Source of the DNA: an uncultured Gammaproteobacteria bacterium
GTDB lineage: Bacteria > Pseudomonadota > Gammaproteobacteria > Steroidobacterales > Foliamicaceae
NCBI GenBank assembly: GCA_951828235.1
Contig: OX639965.1
Span: forward strand, 1,571,191 to 1,635,190
Length of the DNA stretch: 64,000 nt
Direction: 5' to 3'
Part shown: piece by piece, positions 48,658 through 57,737 of the stretch
Layout of the letters: the number at the start of each line of letters is the position of its first letter
Numbering within the stretch: position 1 is the stretch's first letter
Made by a program: the position numbers and the translations under genes
The notes under the pieces: model-generated
What the model was told of the DNA's origin: nothing
The model's database searches: none
Seen by the model: only the letters and a program-made list of their open reading frames with translations

Positions 48658-49464
48658 CTACTCGTAGGTCTCCAGCAGCTCCGCCGTGTGCGCGGTGGTC
48701 CAGCAGGGGTTGTACGAATAGCCCCGGATGACTTCCACGGGTCTGAGCGGTTCAAGCTCCTCGTTGTCCGAGTAGCCGAACTCCACGCTGGCTTCGCCCG
48801 AAAAGACGTTGATCGCGCGGGCGTTGCCGATGCGGTTGCGGAGCAATTGTTTCGTTGCCGGAACGCTGGGGCTCATTTCCGGGTAGTAACGCACCGAGTA
48901 GAGCCAGCCGAAGGTCGGCGCGGCGGTGTCCTCCTCGCGCTTGTCCAGGCGCACGGACACGTCCAGGATGCGGTAGCCCTCGCGGTCCACCACGCCCCTC
49001 AAGTTCGATCCCACGCCCAGCGGCCTGATCGTGGGATGGTTCGGCGGGATATGGGTCAGGTGAATGCGGGCGATCTTCTTCGGCCAGCCCATGAAGTTGC
49101 CGAAGGTCATCGACCAGTCCTTCGACACCCACATCGCGTTCATGAAGGTGCCGGACTCGCCCTTGTAGGAACATCTCAGGCCCACCACGCCTTCCGTGTA
49201 GCGGGTCCGCTCGGGGTTGCTGTGGACCAGTTCCGGGTTGTCGCCCGGCACGCACACCAGCTCATCGACGATCGCAAAGGCGCGGCCGGTGGGGTCCGGC
49301 TCCAGCGGCGCCGGGAGGTAGCGCGCCACCTGTTCGGCATCGGCGCGGTAGTCCACGAAGATGAATTGCCCGCCGTAGTGGTGCGGCGTGGGCGTAACCA
49401 GCGCGGCCCTGCCTTCCGGCGAGAGCGGATTGCTGTAGCCCTTGAGGTTGAGTTGCCCGCTCAC
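48658..49464 (-). CDS. Acetoacetate decarboxylase-family protein
   Basis: The 268-residue protein matches ADC: YRADAEQVARYLPAPLEP, TFMNAMWV and FMGWPKKIARIHLTH, where the lysine pair is the Schiff-base site region. The family includes acetoacetate decarboxylase and relatives acting on other oxo acids. It is the last gene of a five-gene minus-strand operon and overlaps the CoA-transferase gene by four bases. Confidence 0.85.
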   Translation of the reverse strand: MSGQLNLKGYSNPLSPEGRAALVTPTPHHYGGQFIFVDYRADAEQVARYLPAPLEPDPTGRAFAIVDELVCVPGDNPELVHSNPERTRYTEGVVGLRCSYKGESGTFMNAMWVSKDWSMTFGNFMGWPKKIARIHLTHIPPNHPTIRPLGVGSNLRGVVDREGYRILDVSVRLDKREEDTAAPTFGWLYSVRYYPEMSPSVPATKQLLRNRIGNARAINVFSGEASVEFGYSDNEELEPLRPVEVIRGYSYNPCWTTAHTAELLETYE

Positions 49465-50615
49465 GCGTCCGCAAGTTCCGCGAGGATTTCTTCGGTGTGC
49501 TGGCCGGCCGTGGGCACATCGCGCAGCAACGTGGGGCGGCTGCCGCCTATCGCCACCGGCAGCGCCGGCAGCGCCGCCTTCTCGCCGGCGAACTCGCCGT
49601 CCGGCACGGTCACCTCCACCAGGCCGCCCGAAGCGGTGAGGTGGGCGTCATCGGAAAGGTCCTCGGGCCGGCTGATCGGCGCGAACGGCAGTCCCGCCTC
49701 GGCGCAAAGCCCCATCAGCTCCGCCGGCGTCATCCCTGAGAATAATTCCTTGATTTTCGGAATGAACTCACCGCGGCGGGCGACACGCCCCGAGTTGGTC
49801 TTGAGGTTTTCGTTGGCGCCCAGCTCATGCAGCCCGAAGACCTTGCAAAAGCGCACCCACTGCACGTCGCTGACCACGCCGACGAATATCTGCTCGCCGG
49901 TCCTGGTGGCGAACACCTCGTAGATCGCCCAGGCCGACACCCGCGCCGGCATCGGCGTGGCGGCGGCGCCGGTCACGGCCTTTTGCGCCATGTGCTGTCC
50001 CACCAGGAACACCGCGCTTTCATACAAGGTGGCCACGACCTCGCAGCCGCGCCCGGTGCGCTCGCGTTCGTACAGCGCCGCCAGCACCCCCAGCGCCCCG
50101 AACATACCGCCCTGCACGTCGATCACCGACGCCCCGGCGCGAAGCGGCCGGCCCGGCGGCCCGGTCATATAGGCCAGCCCGCCCATCATCTGCGCCACCT
50201 CGTCCAGCGCCGCGCGATTCTCGTAGGGTCCGGCCTGGAAGCCCTTCTCGGTGCAGTAGATCAGCCGCGGATTGCGCTTCGACAGCGTCCCGTAGTCGAG
50301 CCCCAGGCGCGCCATCGCCCCGGGCCGGAAGTTCTGCACCAGCACGTCGGAGTGGTCGGCGAGCCTTAGCGCCGTGTCTATGCCCTCCGGCGACTTGAGG
50401 TTGAGGCAGATGCTCCGCTTGTTGCGGTTGTACATCGGGAAATAACCCGCCCCGGAACCCGGCAGCCGCCGCGTCGGATCGCCGCCGGGCGGCTCCACCT
50501 TGATCACGTCCGCGCCCAGGTCCGCCAGCATCAGCCCGCAGGCCGGCCCCATCACCATGTGGGTCAGCTCCAGGACCTTCAGCCCCTCAAGCGGGCGGCA
50601 GGAATTCTCGTTCAC
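49461..50615 (-). CDS. Family III CoA transferase (CaiB/BaiF)
   Basis: About 384 residues from the GTG at 50615; an earlier GTG at 50657 lies in a REP-like sequence. Family motifs are LKVLELTHMVMGPACGLMLADLGADVIKVEPPGGDPTR, NRNKRSICLNLKSPEG, and RAALDEVAQMMGGLAYMTG with the nucleophilic aspartate. Such enzymes move CoA between carboxylic acids. The substrate is unknown; the neighbours suggest a branched or oxo acid. Confidence 0.87.
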   Translation of the reverse strand: MNENSCRPLEGLKVLELTHMVMGPACGLMLADLGADVIKVEPPGGDPTRRLPGSGAGYFPMYNRNKRSICLNLKSPEGIDTALRLADHSDVLVQNFRPGAMARLGLDYGTLSKRNPRLIYCTEKGFQAGPYENRAALDEVAQMMGGLAYMTGPPGRPLRAGASVIDVQGGMFGALGVLAALYERERTGRGCEVVATLYESAVFLVGQHMAQKAVTGAAATPMPARVSAWAIYEVFATRTGEQIFVGVVSDVQWVRFCKVFGLHELGANENLKTNSGRVARRGEFIPKIKELFSGMTPAELMGLCAEAGLPFAPISRPEDLSDDAHLTASGGLVEVTVPDGEFAGEKAALPALPVAIGGSRPTLLRDVPTAGQHTEEILAELADA

Positions 50616-50626
50616 AGCGCCGGAGC

Positions 50627-50668
50627 GTACCGCGTTTGGAGCGGTGCTTGCAAGCACGCCCTCGTTCC
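50627..50668. repeat. REP-like sequence upstream of CoA transferase
   Basis: GGAGCGGTGCTTGCAAGCACGCCCTCGTTCCC contains GTGCTTGCAAGCAC, a 14-bp perfect palindrome, flanked by GC-rich arms similar to the dispersed family. It lies between leuD and the CoA transferase. Confidence 0.45.
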
Positions 50669-50673
50669 CGGGG

Positions 50674-51279
50674 TTACGTCCAGGGGCGGGCGGTGCGGTC
50701 GGACTGCTCGAAGGCTTCGATGGCGGCGCCGTGTTCGCTCAGCGTGAGGGCGATGGGGTCCAGGCCCTTGAGGATCATCTCGCGCTCGCGCGGTTTCATG
50801 GAGAAGCGCAGGGGTTCTTCGTCCAGGCGCTGGACTTCGCAGGTTGTGAGATCGACTGTCAGCCGCAGTTCCCGTTCCTGCGCTACAGCCCCCAGCGCGG
50901 CCACATCATCGGCGGGAAGTACCACAGCCATGATGCCGTTTTGCGCGCAGTTGGCCTGGAAGATCTCCCCGAAACTGGGTGCGATTACGGCGCCTATGCC
51001 CCAGTCGGCCAGCGCCCACACGGCGTGTTCGCGCGATGAACCGCAGCCGAAGTTCTCCGCGGAGATCAGGATCTTCGCATTCCGAAAAAGGGCCCGGTTC
51101 AGCACGAAATCCGGCTTTTCCTCACGCGTGGCCAGGTCCGAATAGCGCCAGTTCGCGAACAGCCCTTCGCCCAGGCCTTCGCGCGACACCCGCTTCATCT
51201 CGCGGCTCGGAATGATTGCGTCCGTGTCCACGTTGGGGCGCATCAGCGGCGCCGCCACGCCGGAAACGACGCCCCTCAT
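50674..51279 (-). CDS. leuD: 3-isopropylmalate dehydratase small subunit
   Basis: The ATG at 51279 gives 201 residues, the normal LeuD length, with PNVDTDAIIPSREMKRVSREGLGEGLF and NFGCGSSREHAVWAL. It forms the swivel domain of the [4Fe-4S] isomerase with LeuC. The start overlaps the stop of the coiled-coil gene (ATGA), so translation is probably coupled to it. An upstream in-frame ATG at 51372 lies inside that gene. Confidence 0.93.
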   Translation of the reverse strand: MRGVVSGVAAPLMRPNVDTDAIIPSREMKRVSREGLGEGLFANWRYSDLATREEKPDFVLNRALFRNAKILISAENFGCGSSREHAVWALADWGIGAVIAPSFGEIFQANCAQNGIMAVVLPADDVAALGAVAQERELRLTVDLTTCEVQRLDEEPLRFSMKPREREMILKGLDPIALTLSEHGAAIEAFEQSDRTARPWT

Positions 51280-51815
51280 CCCCAAATTCGCAATGCGCCC
51301 AGTAGTGCAGCGAACGCGGTGAAGGAGCCGGCCATGGCCAGGACTATGGTGCGGTGAAGGCCAGCTACGCATTCCTGGATTTCCGCCCTGAGCGCTCCGA
51401 AGCCCTCGGCCATTTCCGTGCGTAATTCAGCCAACTCCAACTTCGTCGCGAAGTTCTCGAGGTCCGCCCTGGTGACCATTTCATTGTCGATCCGTTCCTT
51501 GATTGCATCGATCCGGACCGTGATTGCATCGATCCGGACCGTGATTGCGTCGACCTGGACCGTGATTGCGTCGACCTGGACCGTGATTGCATCGATCCGG
51601 ACCGTGATTGCGTCGACCTGGACCGTGATTGCATCGGTCCGCGCCGTAATTGCATCGGTCCGCGCCCTGATTGCGATCAAATCACCCGCCATTTGCTCAT
51701 TGATCGCCGTGGCGCGGCTTATCGTTCCCACTATCGCCTCCGCCTGCCTGCCGCTGAAGCCGGCTGATTCAAGTTCCTTTGCCTCCGACAGTGTGTCGTA
51801 TGCCAGTTCTTCCAT
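51276..51815 (-). CDS. DUF1640-like coiled-coil membrane protein B, within leu operon
   Basis: The ATG at 51815 follows AAGGAG by 7 bases and gives 179 residues. ELESAGFSGRQAEAIVGTISRATAINEQMAGDL matches the family N-terminus. Then come eight or nine heptads (ITVRIDA/ITVQVDA type), ENFATKLELAELRTEM and a C-terminal membrane helix (IVLAMAGSFTAFAALLGALRI). It separates leuC from leuD and has its own promoter. Confidence 0.8.
   Translation of the reverse strand: MEELAYDTLSEAKELESAGFSGRQAEAIVGTISRATAINEQMAGDLIAIRARTDAITARTDAITVQVDAITVRIDAITVQVDAITVQVDAITVRIDAITVRIDAIKERIDNEMVTRADLENFATKLELAELRTEMAEGFGALRAEIQECVAGLHRTIVLAMAGSFTAFAALLGALRIWG
51501..51676 (-). repeat. 21-bp tandem repeat in coiled-coil gene B
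   Basis: About eight copies of a 21-bp unit (plus-strand form GATTGCATCGATCCGGACCGT and variants), each encoding one heptad. The copies fall into two alternating sequence types, so the array grew by slippage or unequal exchange. Confidence 0.9.
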
Positions 51816-51885
51816 TTTCACACTCCTTGCGAAATCCGCTGAACAAAACGCATGAGGGCCAATCCGGCCCACGCCATGAAACCTC

Positions 51886-51915
51886 TTTATAGTCTTGTGT
51901 ACCGATCATTGTCAA
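51886..51915 (-). promoter_or_regulatory. Promoter of coiled-coil gene B and leuD
   Basis: On the minus strand TTGACA (51910-51915), 18-bp spacer, TATAAA (51886-51891), in the gap after the leuC stop. Both boxes are near-consensus. Confidence 0.75.
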
Positions 51916-51934
51916 GCCGGGATTGCAGCGCGGA

Positions 51935-53329
51935 CTAGACCAGTTTGCGCGGGTCGGTGAGGCGGCCGGCCACGGCGGAGGCGGCGACGGTGGCGGGGCT
52001 GGCCAGGTGGGTGCGGGCGCCGGGGCCCTGGCGGTTCTCGAAGTTGCGGTTGGTGCTGGACACGGCGCGCATGCCGCCGAATCCGTCGCCTCCCGCGTAG
52101 AAGCACATGGCGCAGCCGGACTCCTGCCATTCGAAACCGGCGCTCTCGAACACGCGGTGCAGGCCCTCGGCTTCGGCGGCGGCCCGCACGGCGGTGGAGC
52201 CGGGCACGCAGATCGCCTTGACGCCATCGGCCACGCGCCGCCCGTCCAGGATCCCGGCCGCCGCCCGCAGGTCCGACAGGCGCGCGTTGGTGCACGAACC
52301 GATGAAGGCGGCGCCGATTTCCAGTCCCTCCACGCGTCGGCCGGGCGCCAGGCCCATGTAGTCCAGCGCGCGGCGCATCCCCTCGCGCCGTCCCGAGGCG
52401 CCGCCCGGCTCCGGCACGACGCCGTCGATCCCGACCGTGTGCTCGGGGCTGGTGCCCCAGCTCACCTGCGGGGCGAGGCCTTCGCAATCGAGTTCCAGCT
52501 CGCGGTCGAAGCTCGCGTCCTCGTCGGTCTTCAGTTCCCGCCAGGCCGCCAGCGCCCGGTCCCAAAGCGCGCCGCGCGGGGAAAACTCGCGCCCGCTCAC
52601 GTATTCGAACACCTCTTCGTTGGGCGCCACCATGCCGGTCCATGCGCCGAACTCGATGGCCATGTTGCAAAGCGTCATGCGGCCTTCCACGCTCAGCGCG
52701 TCGATCGCATCGCCGGCGAACTCCACCGCGCAGCCCAGGCCGCCCACGGCGGAGTGCTGCGCGATTACCGCAAGAATCAGGTCCTTCGCCGTCACCGCCG
52801 GATCCGGCCGGCCGGTAAAGCGCACCCGCATGGCCGCCGGCTTATCCACCCTTAGCGTGCCCGTGGCCAGCGCGTGCTCGGCCTGGGTGGTGCCGATGCC
52901 CCAGGCCAGCGCGCCCAGGCCGCCCACAGTGCAGGTGTGGCTGTCGGGGCAAACCAGCGTCAGGCCGGGCAGGGCGATGCCGAGTTCCGGCGAGATGACG
53001 TGCACGATGCCCTGGCGGGAGTCGTCGATGTCGAACAGCCGGATACCGGCTTGAAGCGCCGCCTCGCGCGTGGCCGTGATGAACTCCGCGCCGCCGGGCA
53101 TGCGCGTCAGTCCCGGGCGTCCCGGCCTGGTATCGACGATGTGGTCCATCACGCAGAACGCGCGCTCCGGATGGCGTATCGCCCGTCCGGCCTTCTCCAG
53201 CGCCTGCAGCGCCAGCGTGCCGGTGCGCTCATGCAGAAATACCCGGTCGATGGCGATCAGGGATTGCCCGTCGTCGGTGCGCGCGACCTCGTGGGCGGCC
53301 CAGAGCTTCTCGAACAGCGTGCTCGGCAT
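51935..53329 (-). CDS. leuC: 3-isopropylmalate dehydratase large subunit
   Basis: 464 residues from the ATG at 53329 (MPSTLFEKLWAAHEVA). The aconitase-type iron-sulfur ligands are in CPDSHTCTVGGLGALAWGIG, FIGSCTNARLSDLRAA and ESGCAMCFYAGGDG. The last motif differs from the usual SGCSMCLAMN of LeuC. The long frame upstream of 53329 runs through tesB and is not coding. It begins five bases after the tesB stop. Confidence 0.93.
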   Translation of the reverse strand: MPSTLFEKLWAAHEVARTDDGQSLIAIDRVFLHERTGTLALQALEKAGRAIRHPERAFCVMDHIVDTRPGRPGLTRMPGGAEFITATREAALQAGIRLFDIDDSRQGIVHVISPELGIALPGLTLVCPDSHTCTVGGLGALAWGIGTTQAEHALATGTLRVDKPAAMRVRFTGRPDPAVTAKDLILAVIAQHSAVGGLGCAVEFAGDAIDALSVEGRMTLCNMAIEFGAWTGMVAPNEEVFEYVSGREFSPRGALWDRALAAWRELKTDEDASFDRELELDCEGLAPQVSWGTSPEHTVGIDGVVPEPGGASGRREGMRRALDYMGLAPGRRVEGLEIGAAFIGSCTNARLSDLRAAAGILDGRRVADGVKAICVPGSTAVRAAAEAEGLHRVFESAGFEWQESGCAMCFYAGGDGFGGMRAVSSTNRNFENRQGPGARTHLASPATVAASAVAGRLTDPRKLV

Positions 53330-53334
53330 CGCGT

Positions 53335-54219
53335 TCAGCCCCGCGCTTTCCGGATGCGGAACAGCCCTTCCTGGGCCATGGTGGCCACGCGCGTACCGTT
53401 GCGCGCGTACACGGAAGCGCGGGCAAAGCCGCGCGCGCCGCCGGCCCGCGGGCTGTGCAGATCGAACAGCAGCCACTCGTCCACCCGCACCGGGCAGTGG
53501 AACCACATGGCGTGATTGAGGCTGGCGAGCTGAAAACCGGCGGTCGGGCGAACGTGCGGGAAGGTAACCATGCCGATCAGCCCCATGTCGGAAAGAAAGG
53601 CCAGAAACGCCTGGTGGGCCTCGATATCGTCCGGCAAGCGCGTTGAAGTGCGCGTCCACAGCATCTGGCGGGGCTCGCGGGCGCCCATCCCTAAGGTGTG
53701 CGCCGGGTCGACCGGGCGGAAGTCGAGCGCCTGCGTGAGCCTGAGCAGGTTGAAATAACGGCGCGGCATCCAGTCCGCTTCGCCGGAGGTCAAGGCCCGC
53801 AGATCCTTGAGTTCCTCGGGCGGCGGCGCCTCCGGCATCGGGTCCTGGTGCTCGGGCCCCTCCTGGGCGGCCTGAAACGACGCGGTCATGTTGAAGATCT
53901 GCCGTCCGTGCTGAACGGCCACAATCCGGCGGTTGGAGAAGCTGCCGCCGTCGCGGGCGCGGTCCACCTCGTACACGATCGGCGAGCGCATGTCGCCCTC
54001 GCGCAGAAAGTAAGCGTGCAGCGAATGCGCCACGCGTCCTTCCACGGTGCGCAGGGCCGCGTACAGCGCCTGGCCCAGCACCTGGCCGCCGAAAACCCGG
54101 CCGGTACCGAAGTCGCGGCTCTGGCCCCGGAAAAGGTTCTGTTCCAGCTGCTCCAGCTCGAGCTGATCGATGAGATCCTTCAGGCCGTCCGCGCCCATCG
54201 TGTCGGATCGCGTGTCCAT
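53335..54219 (-). CDS. tesB: Acyl-CoA thioesterase II
   Basis: 294 residues from the ATG at 54219 (or 54198). Two hotdog domains are present: FRGQSRDFGTGRVFGGQVLGQALYAA and ASLNHAMWFHCPVRVDEWLLFDL. The catalytic Asp (FLSDMG) and Gln (MAQEGLFR) of TesB are kept; the usual Thr before HSMWFH is Ser. It hydrolyses medium- and long-chain acyl-CoA. It is the first gene of the minus-strand operon. Confidence 0.92.
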   Translation of the reverse strand: MDTRSDTMGADGLKDLIDQLELEQLEQNLFRGQSRDFGTGRVFGGQVLGQALYAALRTVEGRVAHSLHAYFLREGDMRSPIVYEVDRARDGGSFSNRRIVAVQHGRQIFNMTASFQAAQEGPEHQDPMPEAPPPEELKDLRALTSGEADWMPRRYFNLLRLTQALDFRPVDPAHTLGMGAREPRQMLWTRTSTRLPDDIEAHQAFLAFLSDMGLIGMVTFPHVRPTAGFQLASLNHAMWFHCPVRVDEWLLFDLHSPRAGGARGFARASVYARNGTRVATMAQEGLFRIRKARG

Positions 54220-54291
54220 GCCGTAAAGCGTACAGCATCGCCGCCGGAGAATGCCGTAAGATAGACCGCTCGCTTTGGGAGAGGGTGGACT

Positions 54292-55035
54292 ATGGCCAGA
54301 CATGGCAGGATGTCCGTAACGCTCGCCAGGATCGGCGTGTGGGTCTGGGCGGTGGGGGCCGTTGTTGTGGCGGCCAGCATCGGCGGATACCGGCTGGACC
54401 TGCTGACCCTGATACCGGCCTTCATAGGCTACGTCGGCAGCGTTGCAATCATGGCACTGGCGATGCTGTTTCTGCTGATCGCAATGATCGGCGGGCGAGG
54501 CCGGATGGGTAGCTGGCAGTTCAACGCCACCTGCTGGATCGCGCTGGTCTTAAGCGTGGGAATGACCCTCAACAACCTGCTGTGGCTTCGCCAGGGGCAG
54601 GTTTCTCCGCCAATCCACGACATCACCACCGACACCGCCAACCCGCCCGAATTCGTTGACATACTGCCGCTGCGCGCCGGGGCGCCCAATCCGCCGGAAT
54701 ACCCCGGCGAAAAAGTGGCCGAACAGCAGCTTGCGGCGTATCCCGAGATCCAGCCGCTTGAACTGGACATGCCGCCGGCGGAGGCGATGGCGGTTGCGGA
54801 GAGCGCCGCGCGCGAAATGGAATGGGAGGTGATCACGGTGGCGCCTGAGGAAGGGCGCCTGGAGGCCGTCGCCACCACCGCCTGGTTCGGTTTCAAGGAC
54901 GACATCGTGGTGCGGATCGCGCCCGCCGGCGACGGCTCGCTGGTGGACATTCGCTCCAAGTCGAGGCTGGGCCTTTCCGACGTCGGCACCAACGCCCGGC
55001 GCATCCGCGGGTTCCTCGCGCTCATGCAGCCCTAG
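54292..55035 (+). CDS. DUF1499 membrane protein
   Basis: The 247-residue protein has three N-terminal membrane helices (about 10-100), then a periplasmic or cytoplasmic DUF1499 domain (PLELDMPPAEAMAVAESAAREMEWEV...DIRSKSRLGLSDVGTNARRIRGFL). The function of DUF1499 is not established. It is divergent from tesB. Confidence 0.8.
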   Translation: MARHGRMSVTLARIGVWVWAVGAVVVAASIGGYRLDLLTLIPAFIGYVGSVAIMALAMLFLLIAMIGGRGRMGSWQFNATCWIALVLSVGMTLNNLLWLRQGQVSPPIHDITTDTANPPEFVDILPLRAGAPNPPEYPGEKVAEQQLAAYPEIQPLELDMPPAEAMAVAESAAREMEWEVITVAPEEGRLEAVATTAWFGFKDDIVVRIAPAGDGSLVDIRSKSRLGLSDVGTNARRIRGFLALMQP

Positions 55036-55045
55036 GGCCCGACCC

Positions 55046-55103
55046 TGGGAGTGGGGGCATGCCCTCACGGCACTGCCCTCACAGCGTCCCGCCCTCGTCA
55101 AGG
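55046..55103. repeat. REP-like GC-rich sequence
   Basis: CTGGGAGTGGGGGCATGCCCTCA and ACAGCGTCCCGCCCTCG: a decayed copy of the dispersed family in the gap before the SnoaL-like gene. Confidence 0.4.
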
Positions 55104-55109
55104 ATAGAA

Positions 55110-55553
55110 ATGAAAGACCGCTCCGCATATATTGATTTCATCGAGCGCCGCTACTTCGGCAACGTTTCCGCCGATGACCTTCAAGCGGTGCGGGATTGCT
55201 TCGCCGACGACGCCGAGGTGCTGATACGCCACGGCGACAACCCCGAACGCCGCTATTCGCCGTCACCCGGCCCCGGGCAGGAGCCGCTGGGGAGCTTCTT
55301 CGAGCATCTTTGCGGGAACTACGACTGCTGGTTCGGCCATTTCCGCCACACGATCGACGTTGACAGGCAGCGCGCGGCCAGCCGTTTTGTCGTGCGGCTG
55401 ACGCCCAAGCCCGGCGGACTCTACGCGGACCATCCGACGCAGCAGTTGCTGAACTCCAACTTCTTCGAGTTCGCCGGAGGCCGCATCAGCTTCATGCTGA
55501 TCAACTACGCCAACGCGGCGGGCCCCGACACGCCGACCGGCTATCCCACCTAG
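55110..55553 (+). CDS. SnoaL-like / NTF2-fold protein
   Basis: The ATG at 55110 follows AAGGAT and gives 147 residues. FIERRYFGNVSADDLQAVRDCFADDAEVLIRHGDN and the later HTIDVDRQRAASRFVV / NSNFFEFAGGRISFMLINYAN fit the nuclear-transport-factor-2/SnoaL fold. Substrate and reaction are unknown. It converges on the MaoC gene with a four-base overlap. Confidence 0.7.
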   Translation: MKDRSAYIDFIERRYFGNVSADDLQAVRDCFADDAEVLIRHGDNPERRYSPSPGPGQEPLGSFFEHLCGNYDCWFGHFRHTIDVDRQRAASRFVVRLTPKPGGLYADHPTQQLLNSNFFEFAGGRISFMLINYANAAGPDTPTGYPT

Positions 55554-56008
55554 ATCATGTAGAGGCCGAGGGTCTCGGCGGTGCAGGCGGGCTTGTTCTG
55601 CCTGTCGATTTCGATCCGGTGCCGGCAGGTCATCTGTATGCCGCCGAGGCGGGCCCGTGCCTTGAGCACCGTGGTGCGCACGCGCACGCGGTTGCCGCAC
55701 ACCACCATCCTAGAAAAGCGCACTTTGTTCAGGCCCCAGTTGATCGCCCGCTTTAGGGTGGGGAAATGGACGAACTCCTCGGTGGCGCCGGGGATCAGCG
55801 ACAGCGTCAGGTAGCCATGGGCAATGGTGGCGCCGGTTTCGAGCTCCCTGGCCGCCCGCTCGGGATCGACGTGTATCCACTGGAAATCCTCGGTGGCCCT
55901 GGCGAAGCGGTCGATCCGTTCCTGGTCCACCAGGATCCAGTCGGACACGCCCACCTCGACGCCTTCCAGCGCCCGTGCGTCTTCGATCGATCGAACCTCG
56001 TGAACCAA
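55550..56008 (-). CDS. MaoC-like dehydratase/hydratase
   Basis: The 152-residue hotdog protein has the R-hydratase motif ATEDFQWIHVDPERA...IAHGYLTLSLIPG, with catalytic Asp and His. It probably hydrates enoyl-CoA compounds. The C-terminal half (KVRFSRMVVCGNRVRVRTTV) fits. Its role is likely linked to the acyl-CoA genes nearby. Confidence 0.85.
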   Translation of the reverse strand: MVHEVRSIEDARALEGVEVGVSDWILVDQERIDRFARATEDFQWIHVDPERAARELETGATIAHGYLTLSLIPGATEEFVHFPTLKRAINWGLNKVRFSRMVVCGNRVRVRTTVLKARARLGGIQMTCRHRIEIDRQNKPACTAETLGLYMI

Positions 56009-56053
56009 GTGATTTTCCGCGGCACTCCCCGGTGCCCCGTATTATGGGGCTTA

Positions 56054-56644
56054 TCACCGCCTGCGGTCGATCATTGCCAGGAATTCGGCCCTCGCCCGTG
56101 CGTCGTCGCGGAAAATGCCGAGCATCTGGCTGGTCACCATGCTCACGTTGCGCTTGCCGATGCCGCGCGTGGTCATGCACTCGTGCGCGGCTTCGACCAC
56201 CACCGCCACTCCGCGCGGTTCCAGGACGGTGGAAATGCACTCGGCGATTTGCGCGGTAAGCTTCTCCTGCACCTGCAGTCGCCGCGCGTAGGCGTCCACG
56301 ACCCGCGCCAGCTTGCTGATACCCACCACCTTTTCGCGTGGCAGGTAGGCTACGTGGGCCTTGCCGATGATCGGCGCGATGTGGTGCTCGCAGTGCGAGT
56401 TGAAGTCGATATTCGTCAGCGCCACGATCTCGTCGTAGCCGTTGACTTCCCTGAAAGTGCGTGACAGAAACTCGTACGGTTCCACCGAGTAACCGCTGAA
56501 CCATTCCTCGAAGGCCCGTACGACGCGCTTGGGCGTGTCCACCAGGCCCTCGCGGCCGACATCGTCACCGGTCCAGCTCAACAGCACGCGCACCGCCTCC
56601 TCCGCCTCGCGGCGTGTCGGTCTGTTACCGTCGTTCTTGCTCAT
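56054..56644 (-). CDS. folE: GTP cyclohydrolase I
   Basis: At 196 residues it has the FolE motifs [47 protein letters not shown] and [20 protein letters not shown], with the zinc ligands Cys, His and Cys. It makes dihydroneopterin triphosphate for folate. It overlaps mobA by four bases. Confidence 0.96.
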   Translation of the reverse strand: MSKNDGNRPTRREAEEAVRVLLSWTGDDVGREGLVDTPKRVVRAFEEWFSGYSVEPYEFLSRTFREVNGYDEIVALTNIDFNSHCEHHIAPIIGKAHVAYLPREKVVGISKLARVVDAYARRLQVQEKLTAQIAECISTVLEPRGVAVVVEAAHECMTTRGIGKRNVSMVTSQMLGIFRDDARARAEFLAMIDRRR

Positions 56645-57249
56645 GGGACCGCTCCCGGCTGCGAGGCTCCGCCGCGCAGAAATCTGCGTAGATCGTCATG
56701 ACTATTGATGTTCGTAATGTCCATGGGGATCAGTTTCAAGGGCCGGGATTCCAGGTAGGCGCGTGGCGAGGGGCCTATCCCGGAGGCGGTCTCTTTCGCC
56801 AAACCCGCAAGGGTAGCGGGTTCGTAGATTGCGCACAATGGCTGCGGGGCGCCGGTGGCGGGGTCGCAGTAGGCCGTTGCGGCCGCCTTGGCGTCGCGTT
56901 CGGCGAGCAGGCGCTCAAGGTCGGCGGCGCTCAGTCCCGGCTGGTCGCAGGCCAGCGCCAGCCAGGCCCGCTCCGGCGCCGAAGCGTGCGCCGCTTCCAG
57001 GCCCGCCGCCGGCCCCTTGCCCGGATGGCGGTCCGGCAGGCAGCGGTAGTGCGAGCGCAATTCGTCGCAGACCTGGTCCGGGCGAACCGACACCCAGACG
57101 TCGTCCAGAACCTCTTCGAGCAGGCGGACCGCGTGTTCCAGCAGGCTCACCCCGCCGATCTCGGCGGCCGCCTTGTCGCTTCCGAAGCGCGTGCTCAGGC
57201 CCCCTGCCAGCACCAGGCCGGATATCGGCGCGTCAGCCGGCGCCGTCAT
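56641..57249 (-). CDS. mobA: Molybdenum cofactor guanylyltransferase
   Basis: The 202-residue protein has the nucleotidyltransferase signature [33 protein letters not shown] and LACDQPGLS. MobA attaches GMP to molybdopterin. It overlaps the end of moaC by 17 bases, and both serve molybdenum cofactor synthesis. Confidence 0.92.
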   Translation of the reverse strand: MTAPADAPISGLVLAGGLSTRFGSDKAAAEIGGVSLLEHAVRLLEEVLDDVWVSVRPDQVCDELRSHYRCLPDRHPGKGPAAGLEAAHASAPERAWLALACDQPGLSAADLERLLAERDAKAAATAYCDPATGAPQPLCAIYEPATLAGLAKETASGIGPSPRAYLESRPLKLIPMDITNINSHDDLRRFLRGGASQPGAVP

Positions 57250-57709
57250 CGCGGTAGTCGCTCTTGCCGCCGGTCTTGCCGACCAGCCGCGTGGCGGTGA
57301 TCTCGATACCGTGCGAGACCGATTTCAGCATGTCGTAGACGGTCAGCGCGGCGACCGTCGCCCCGGTCAGCGCCTCCATTTCCGCGCCGGTCTTGCCGGT
57401 CACCTTCACGGAGCACTCGATCTCGACCTCGTTGCCCTTGAGGTCGAGCGCGATGCGGCAGCCTTCGAGCTTGAGCGGATGGCAGAACGGGATCAGTTCG
57501 TGGGTGCGCTTGGCGGCCTGGGTGCCGGCGATGATGGCGGTTTGGAACACCGGCCCCTTGTGGGTCTTGATTTCACCGTCTTCGGCCTGTCCGGCTGCCT
57601 CGGGAGGCAGCACGACGACCGCGCGGGCCGTGGCCGTGCGCTCGGTCACGGCCTTGCCGTCCACGTCCACCATGCCGGGGCGCCGCTTCGAATCAATGTG
57701 CGTCAGCAT
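57233..57709 (-). CDS. moaC: Cyclic pyranopterin monophosphate synthase
   Basis: The ATG at 57709 gives 158 residues, the usual MoaC length. PGMVDVDGKAVTERTATA, AAKRTHELIPFCHPLKLEGC and KTGAEMEALTGATVAALTVYDMLKS are diagnostic. It carries out the second half of the first cofactor step with MoaA. An upstream in-frame ATG at 57853 has no homology. Confidence 0.94.
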   Translation of the reverse strand: MLTHIDSKRRPGMVDVDGKAVTERTATARAVVVLPPEAAGQAEDGEIKTHKGPVFQTAIIAGTQAAKRTHELIPFCHPLKLEGCRIALDLKGNEVEIECSVKVTGKTGAEMEALTGATVAALTVYDMLKSVSHGIEITATRLVGKTGGKSDYRDDGAG

Positions 57710-57737
57710 CGTCCGGGAATTATAGTTTCCACCAGGC

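Noticed and set aside
51501..51676. Regular 21-bp repeats resembling a short CRISPR
   Set aside because: There are no unique spacers. The units are contiguous and encode heptads of a coiled coil.
53335..54238. Long minus-strand frame continuous with leuC
   Set aside because: It is an out-of-frame reading of tesB. LeuC homology begins at the ATG at 53329.
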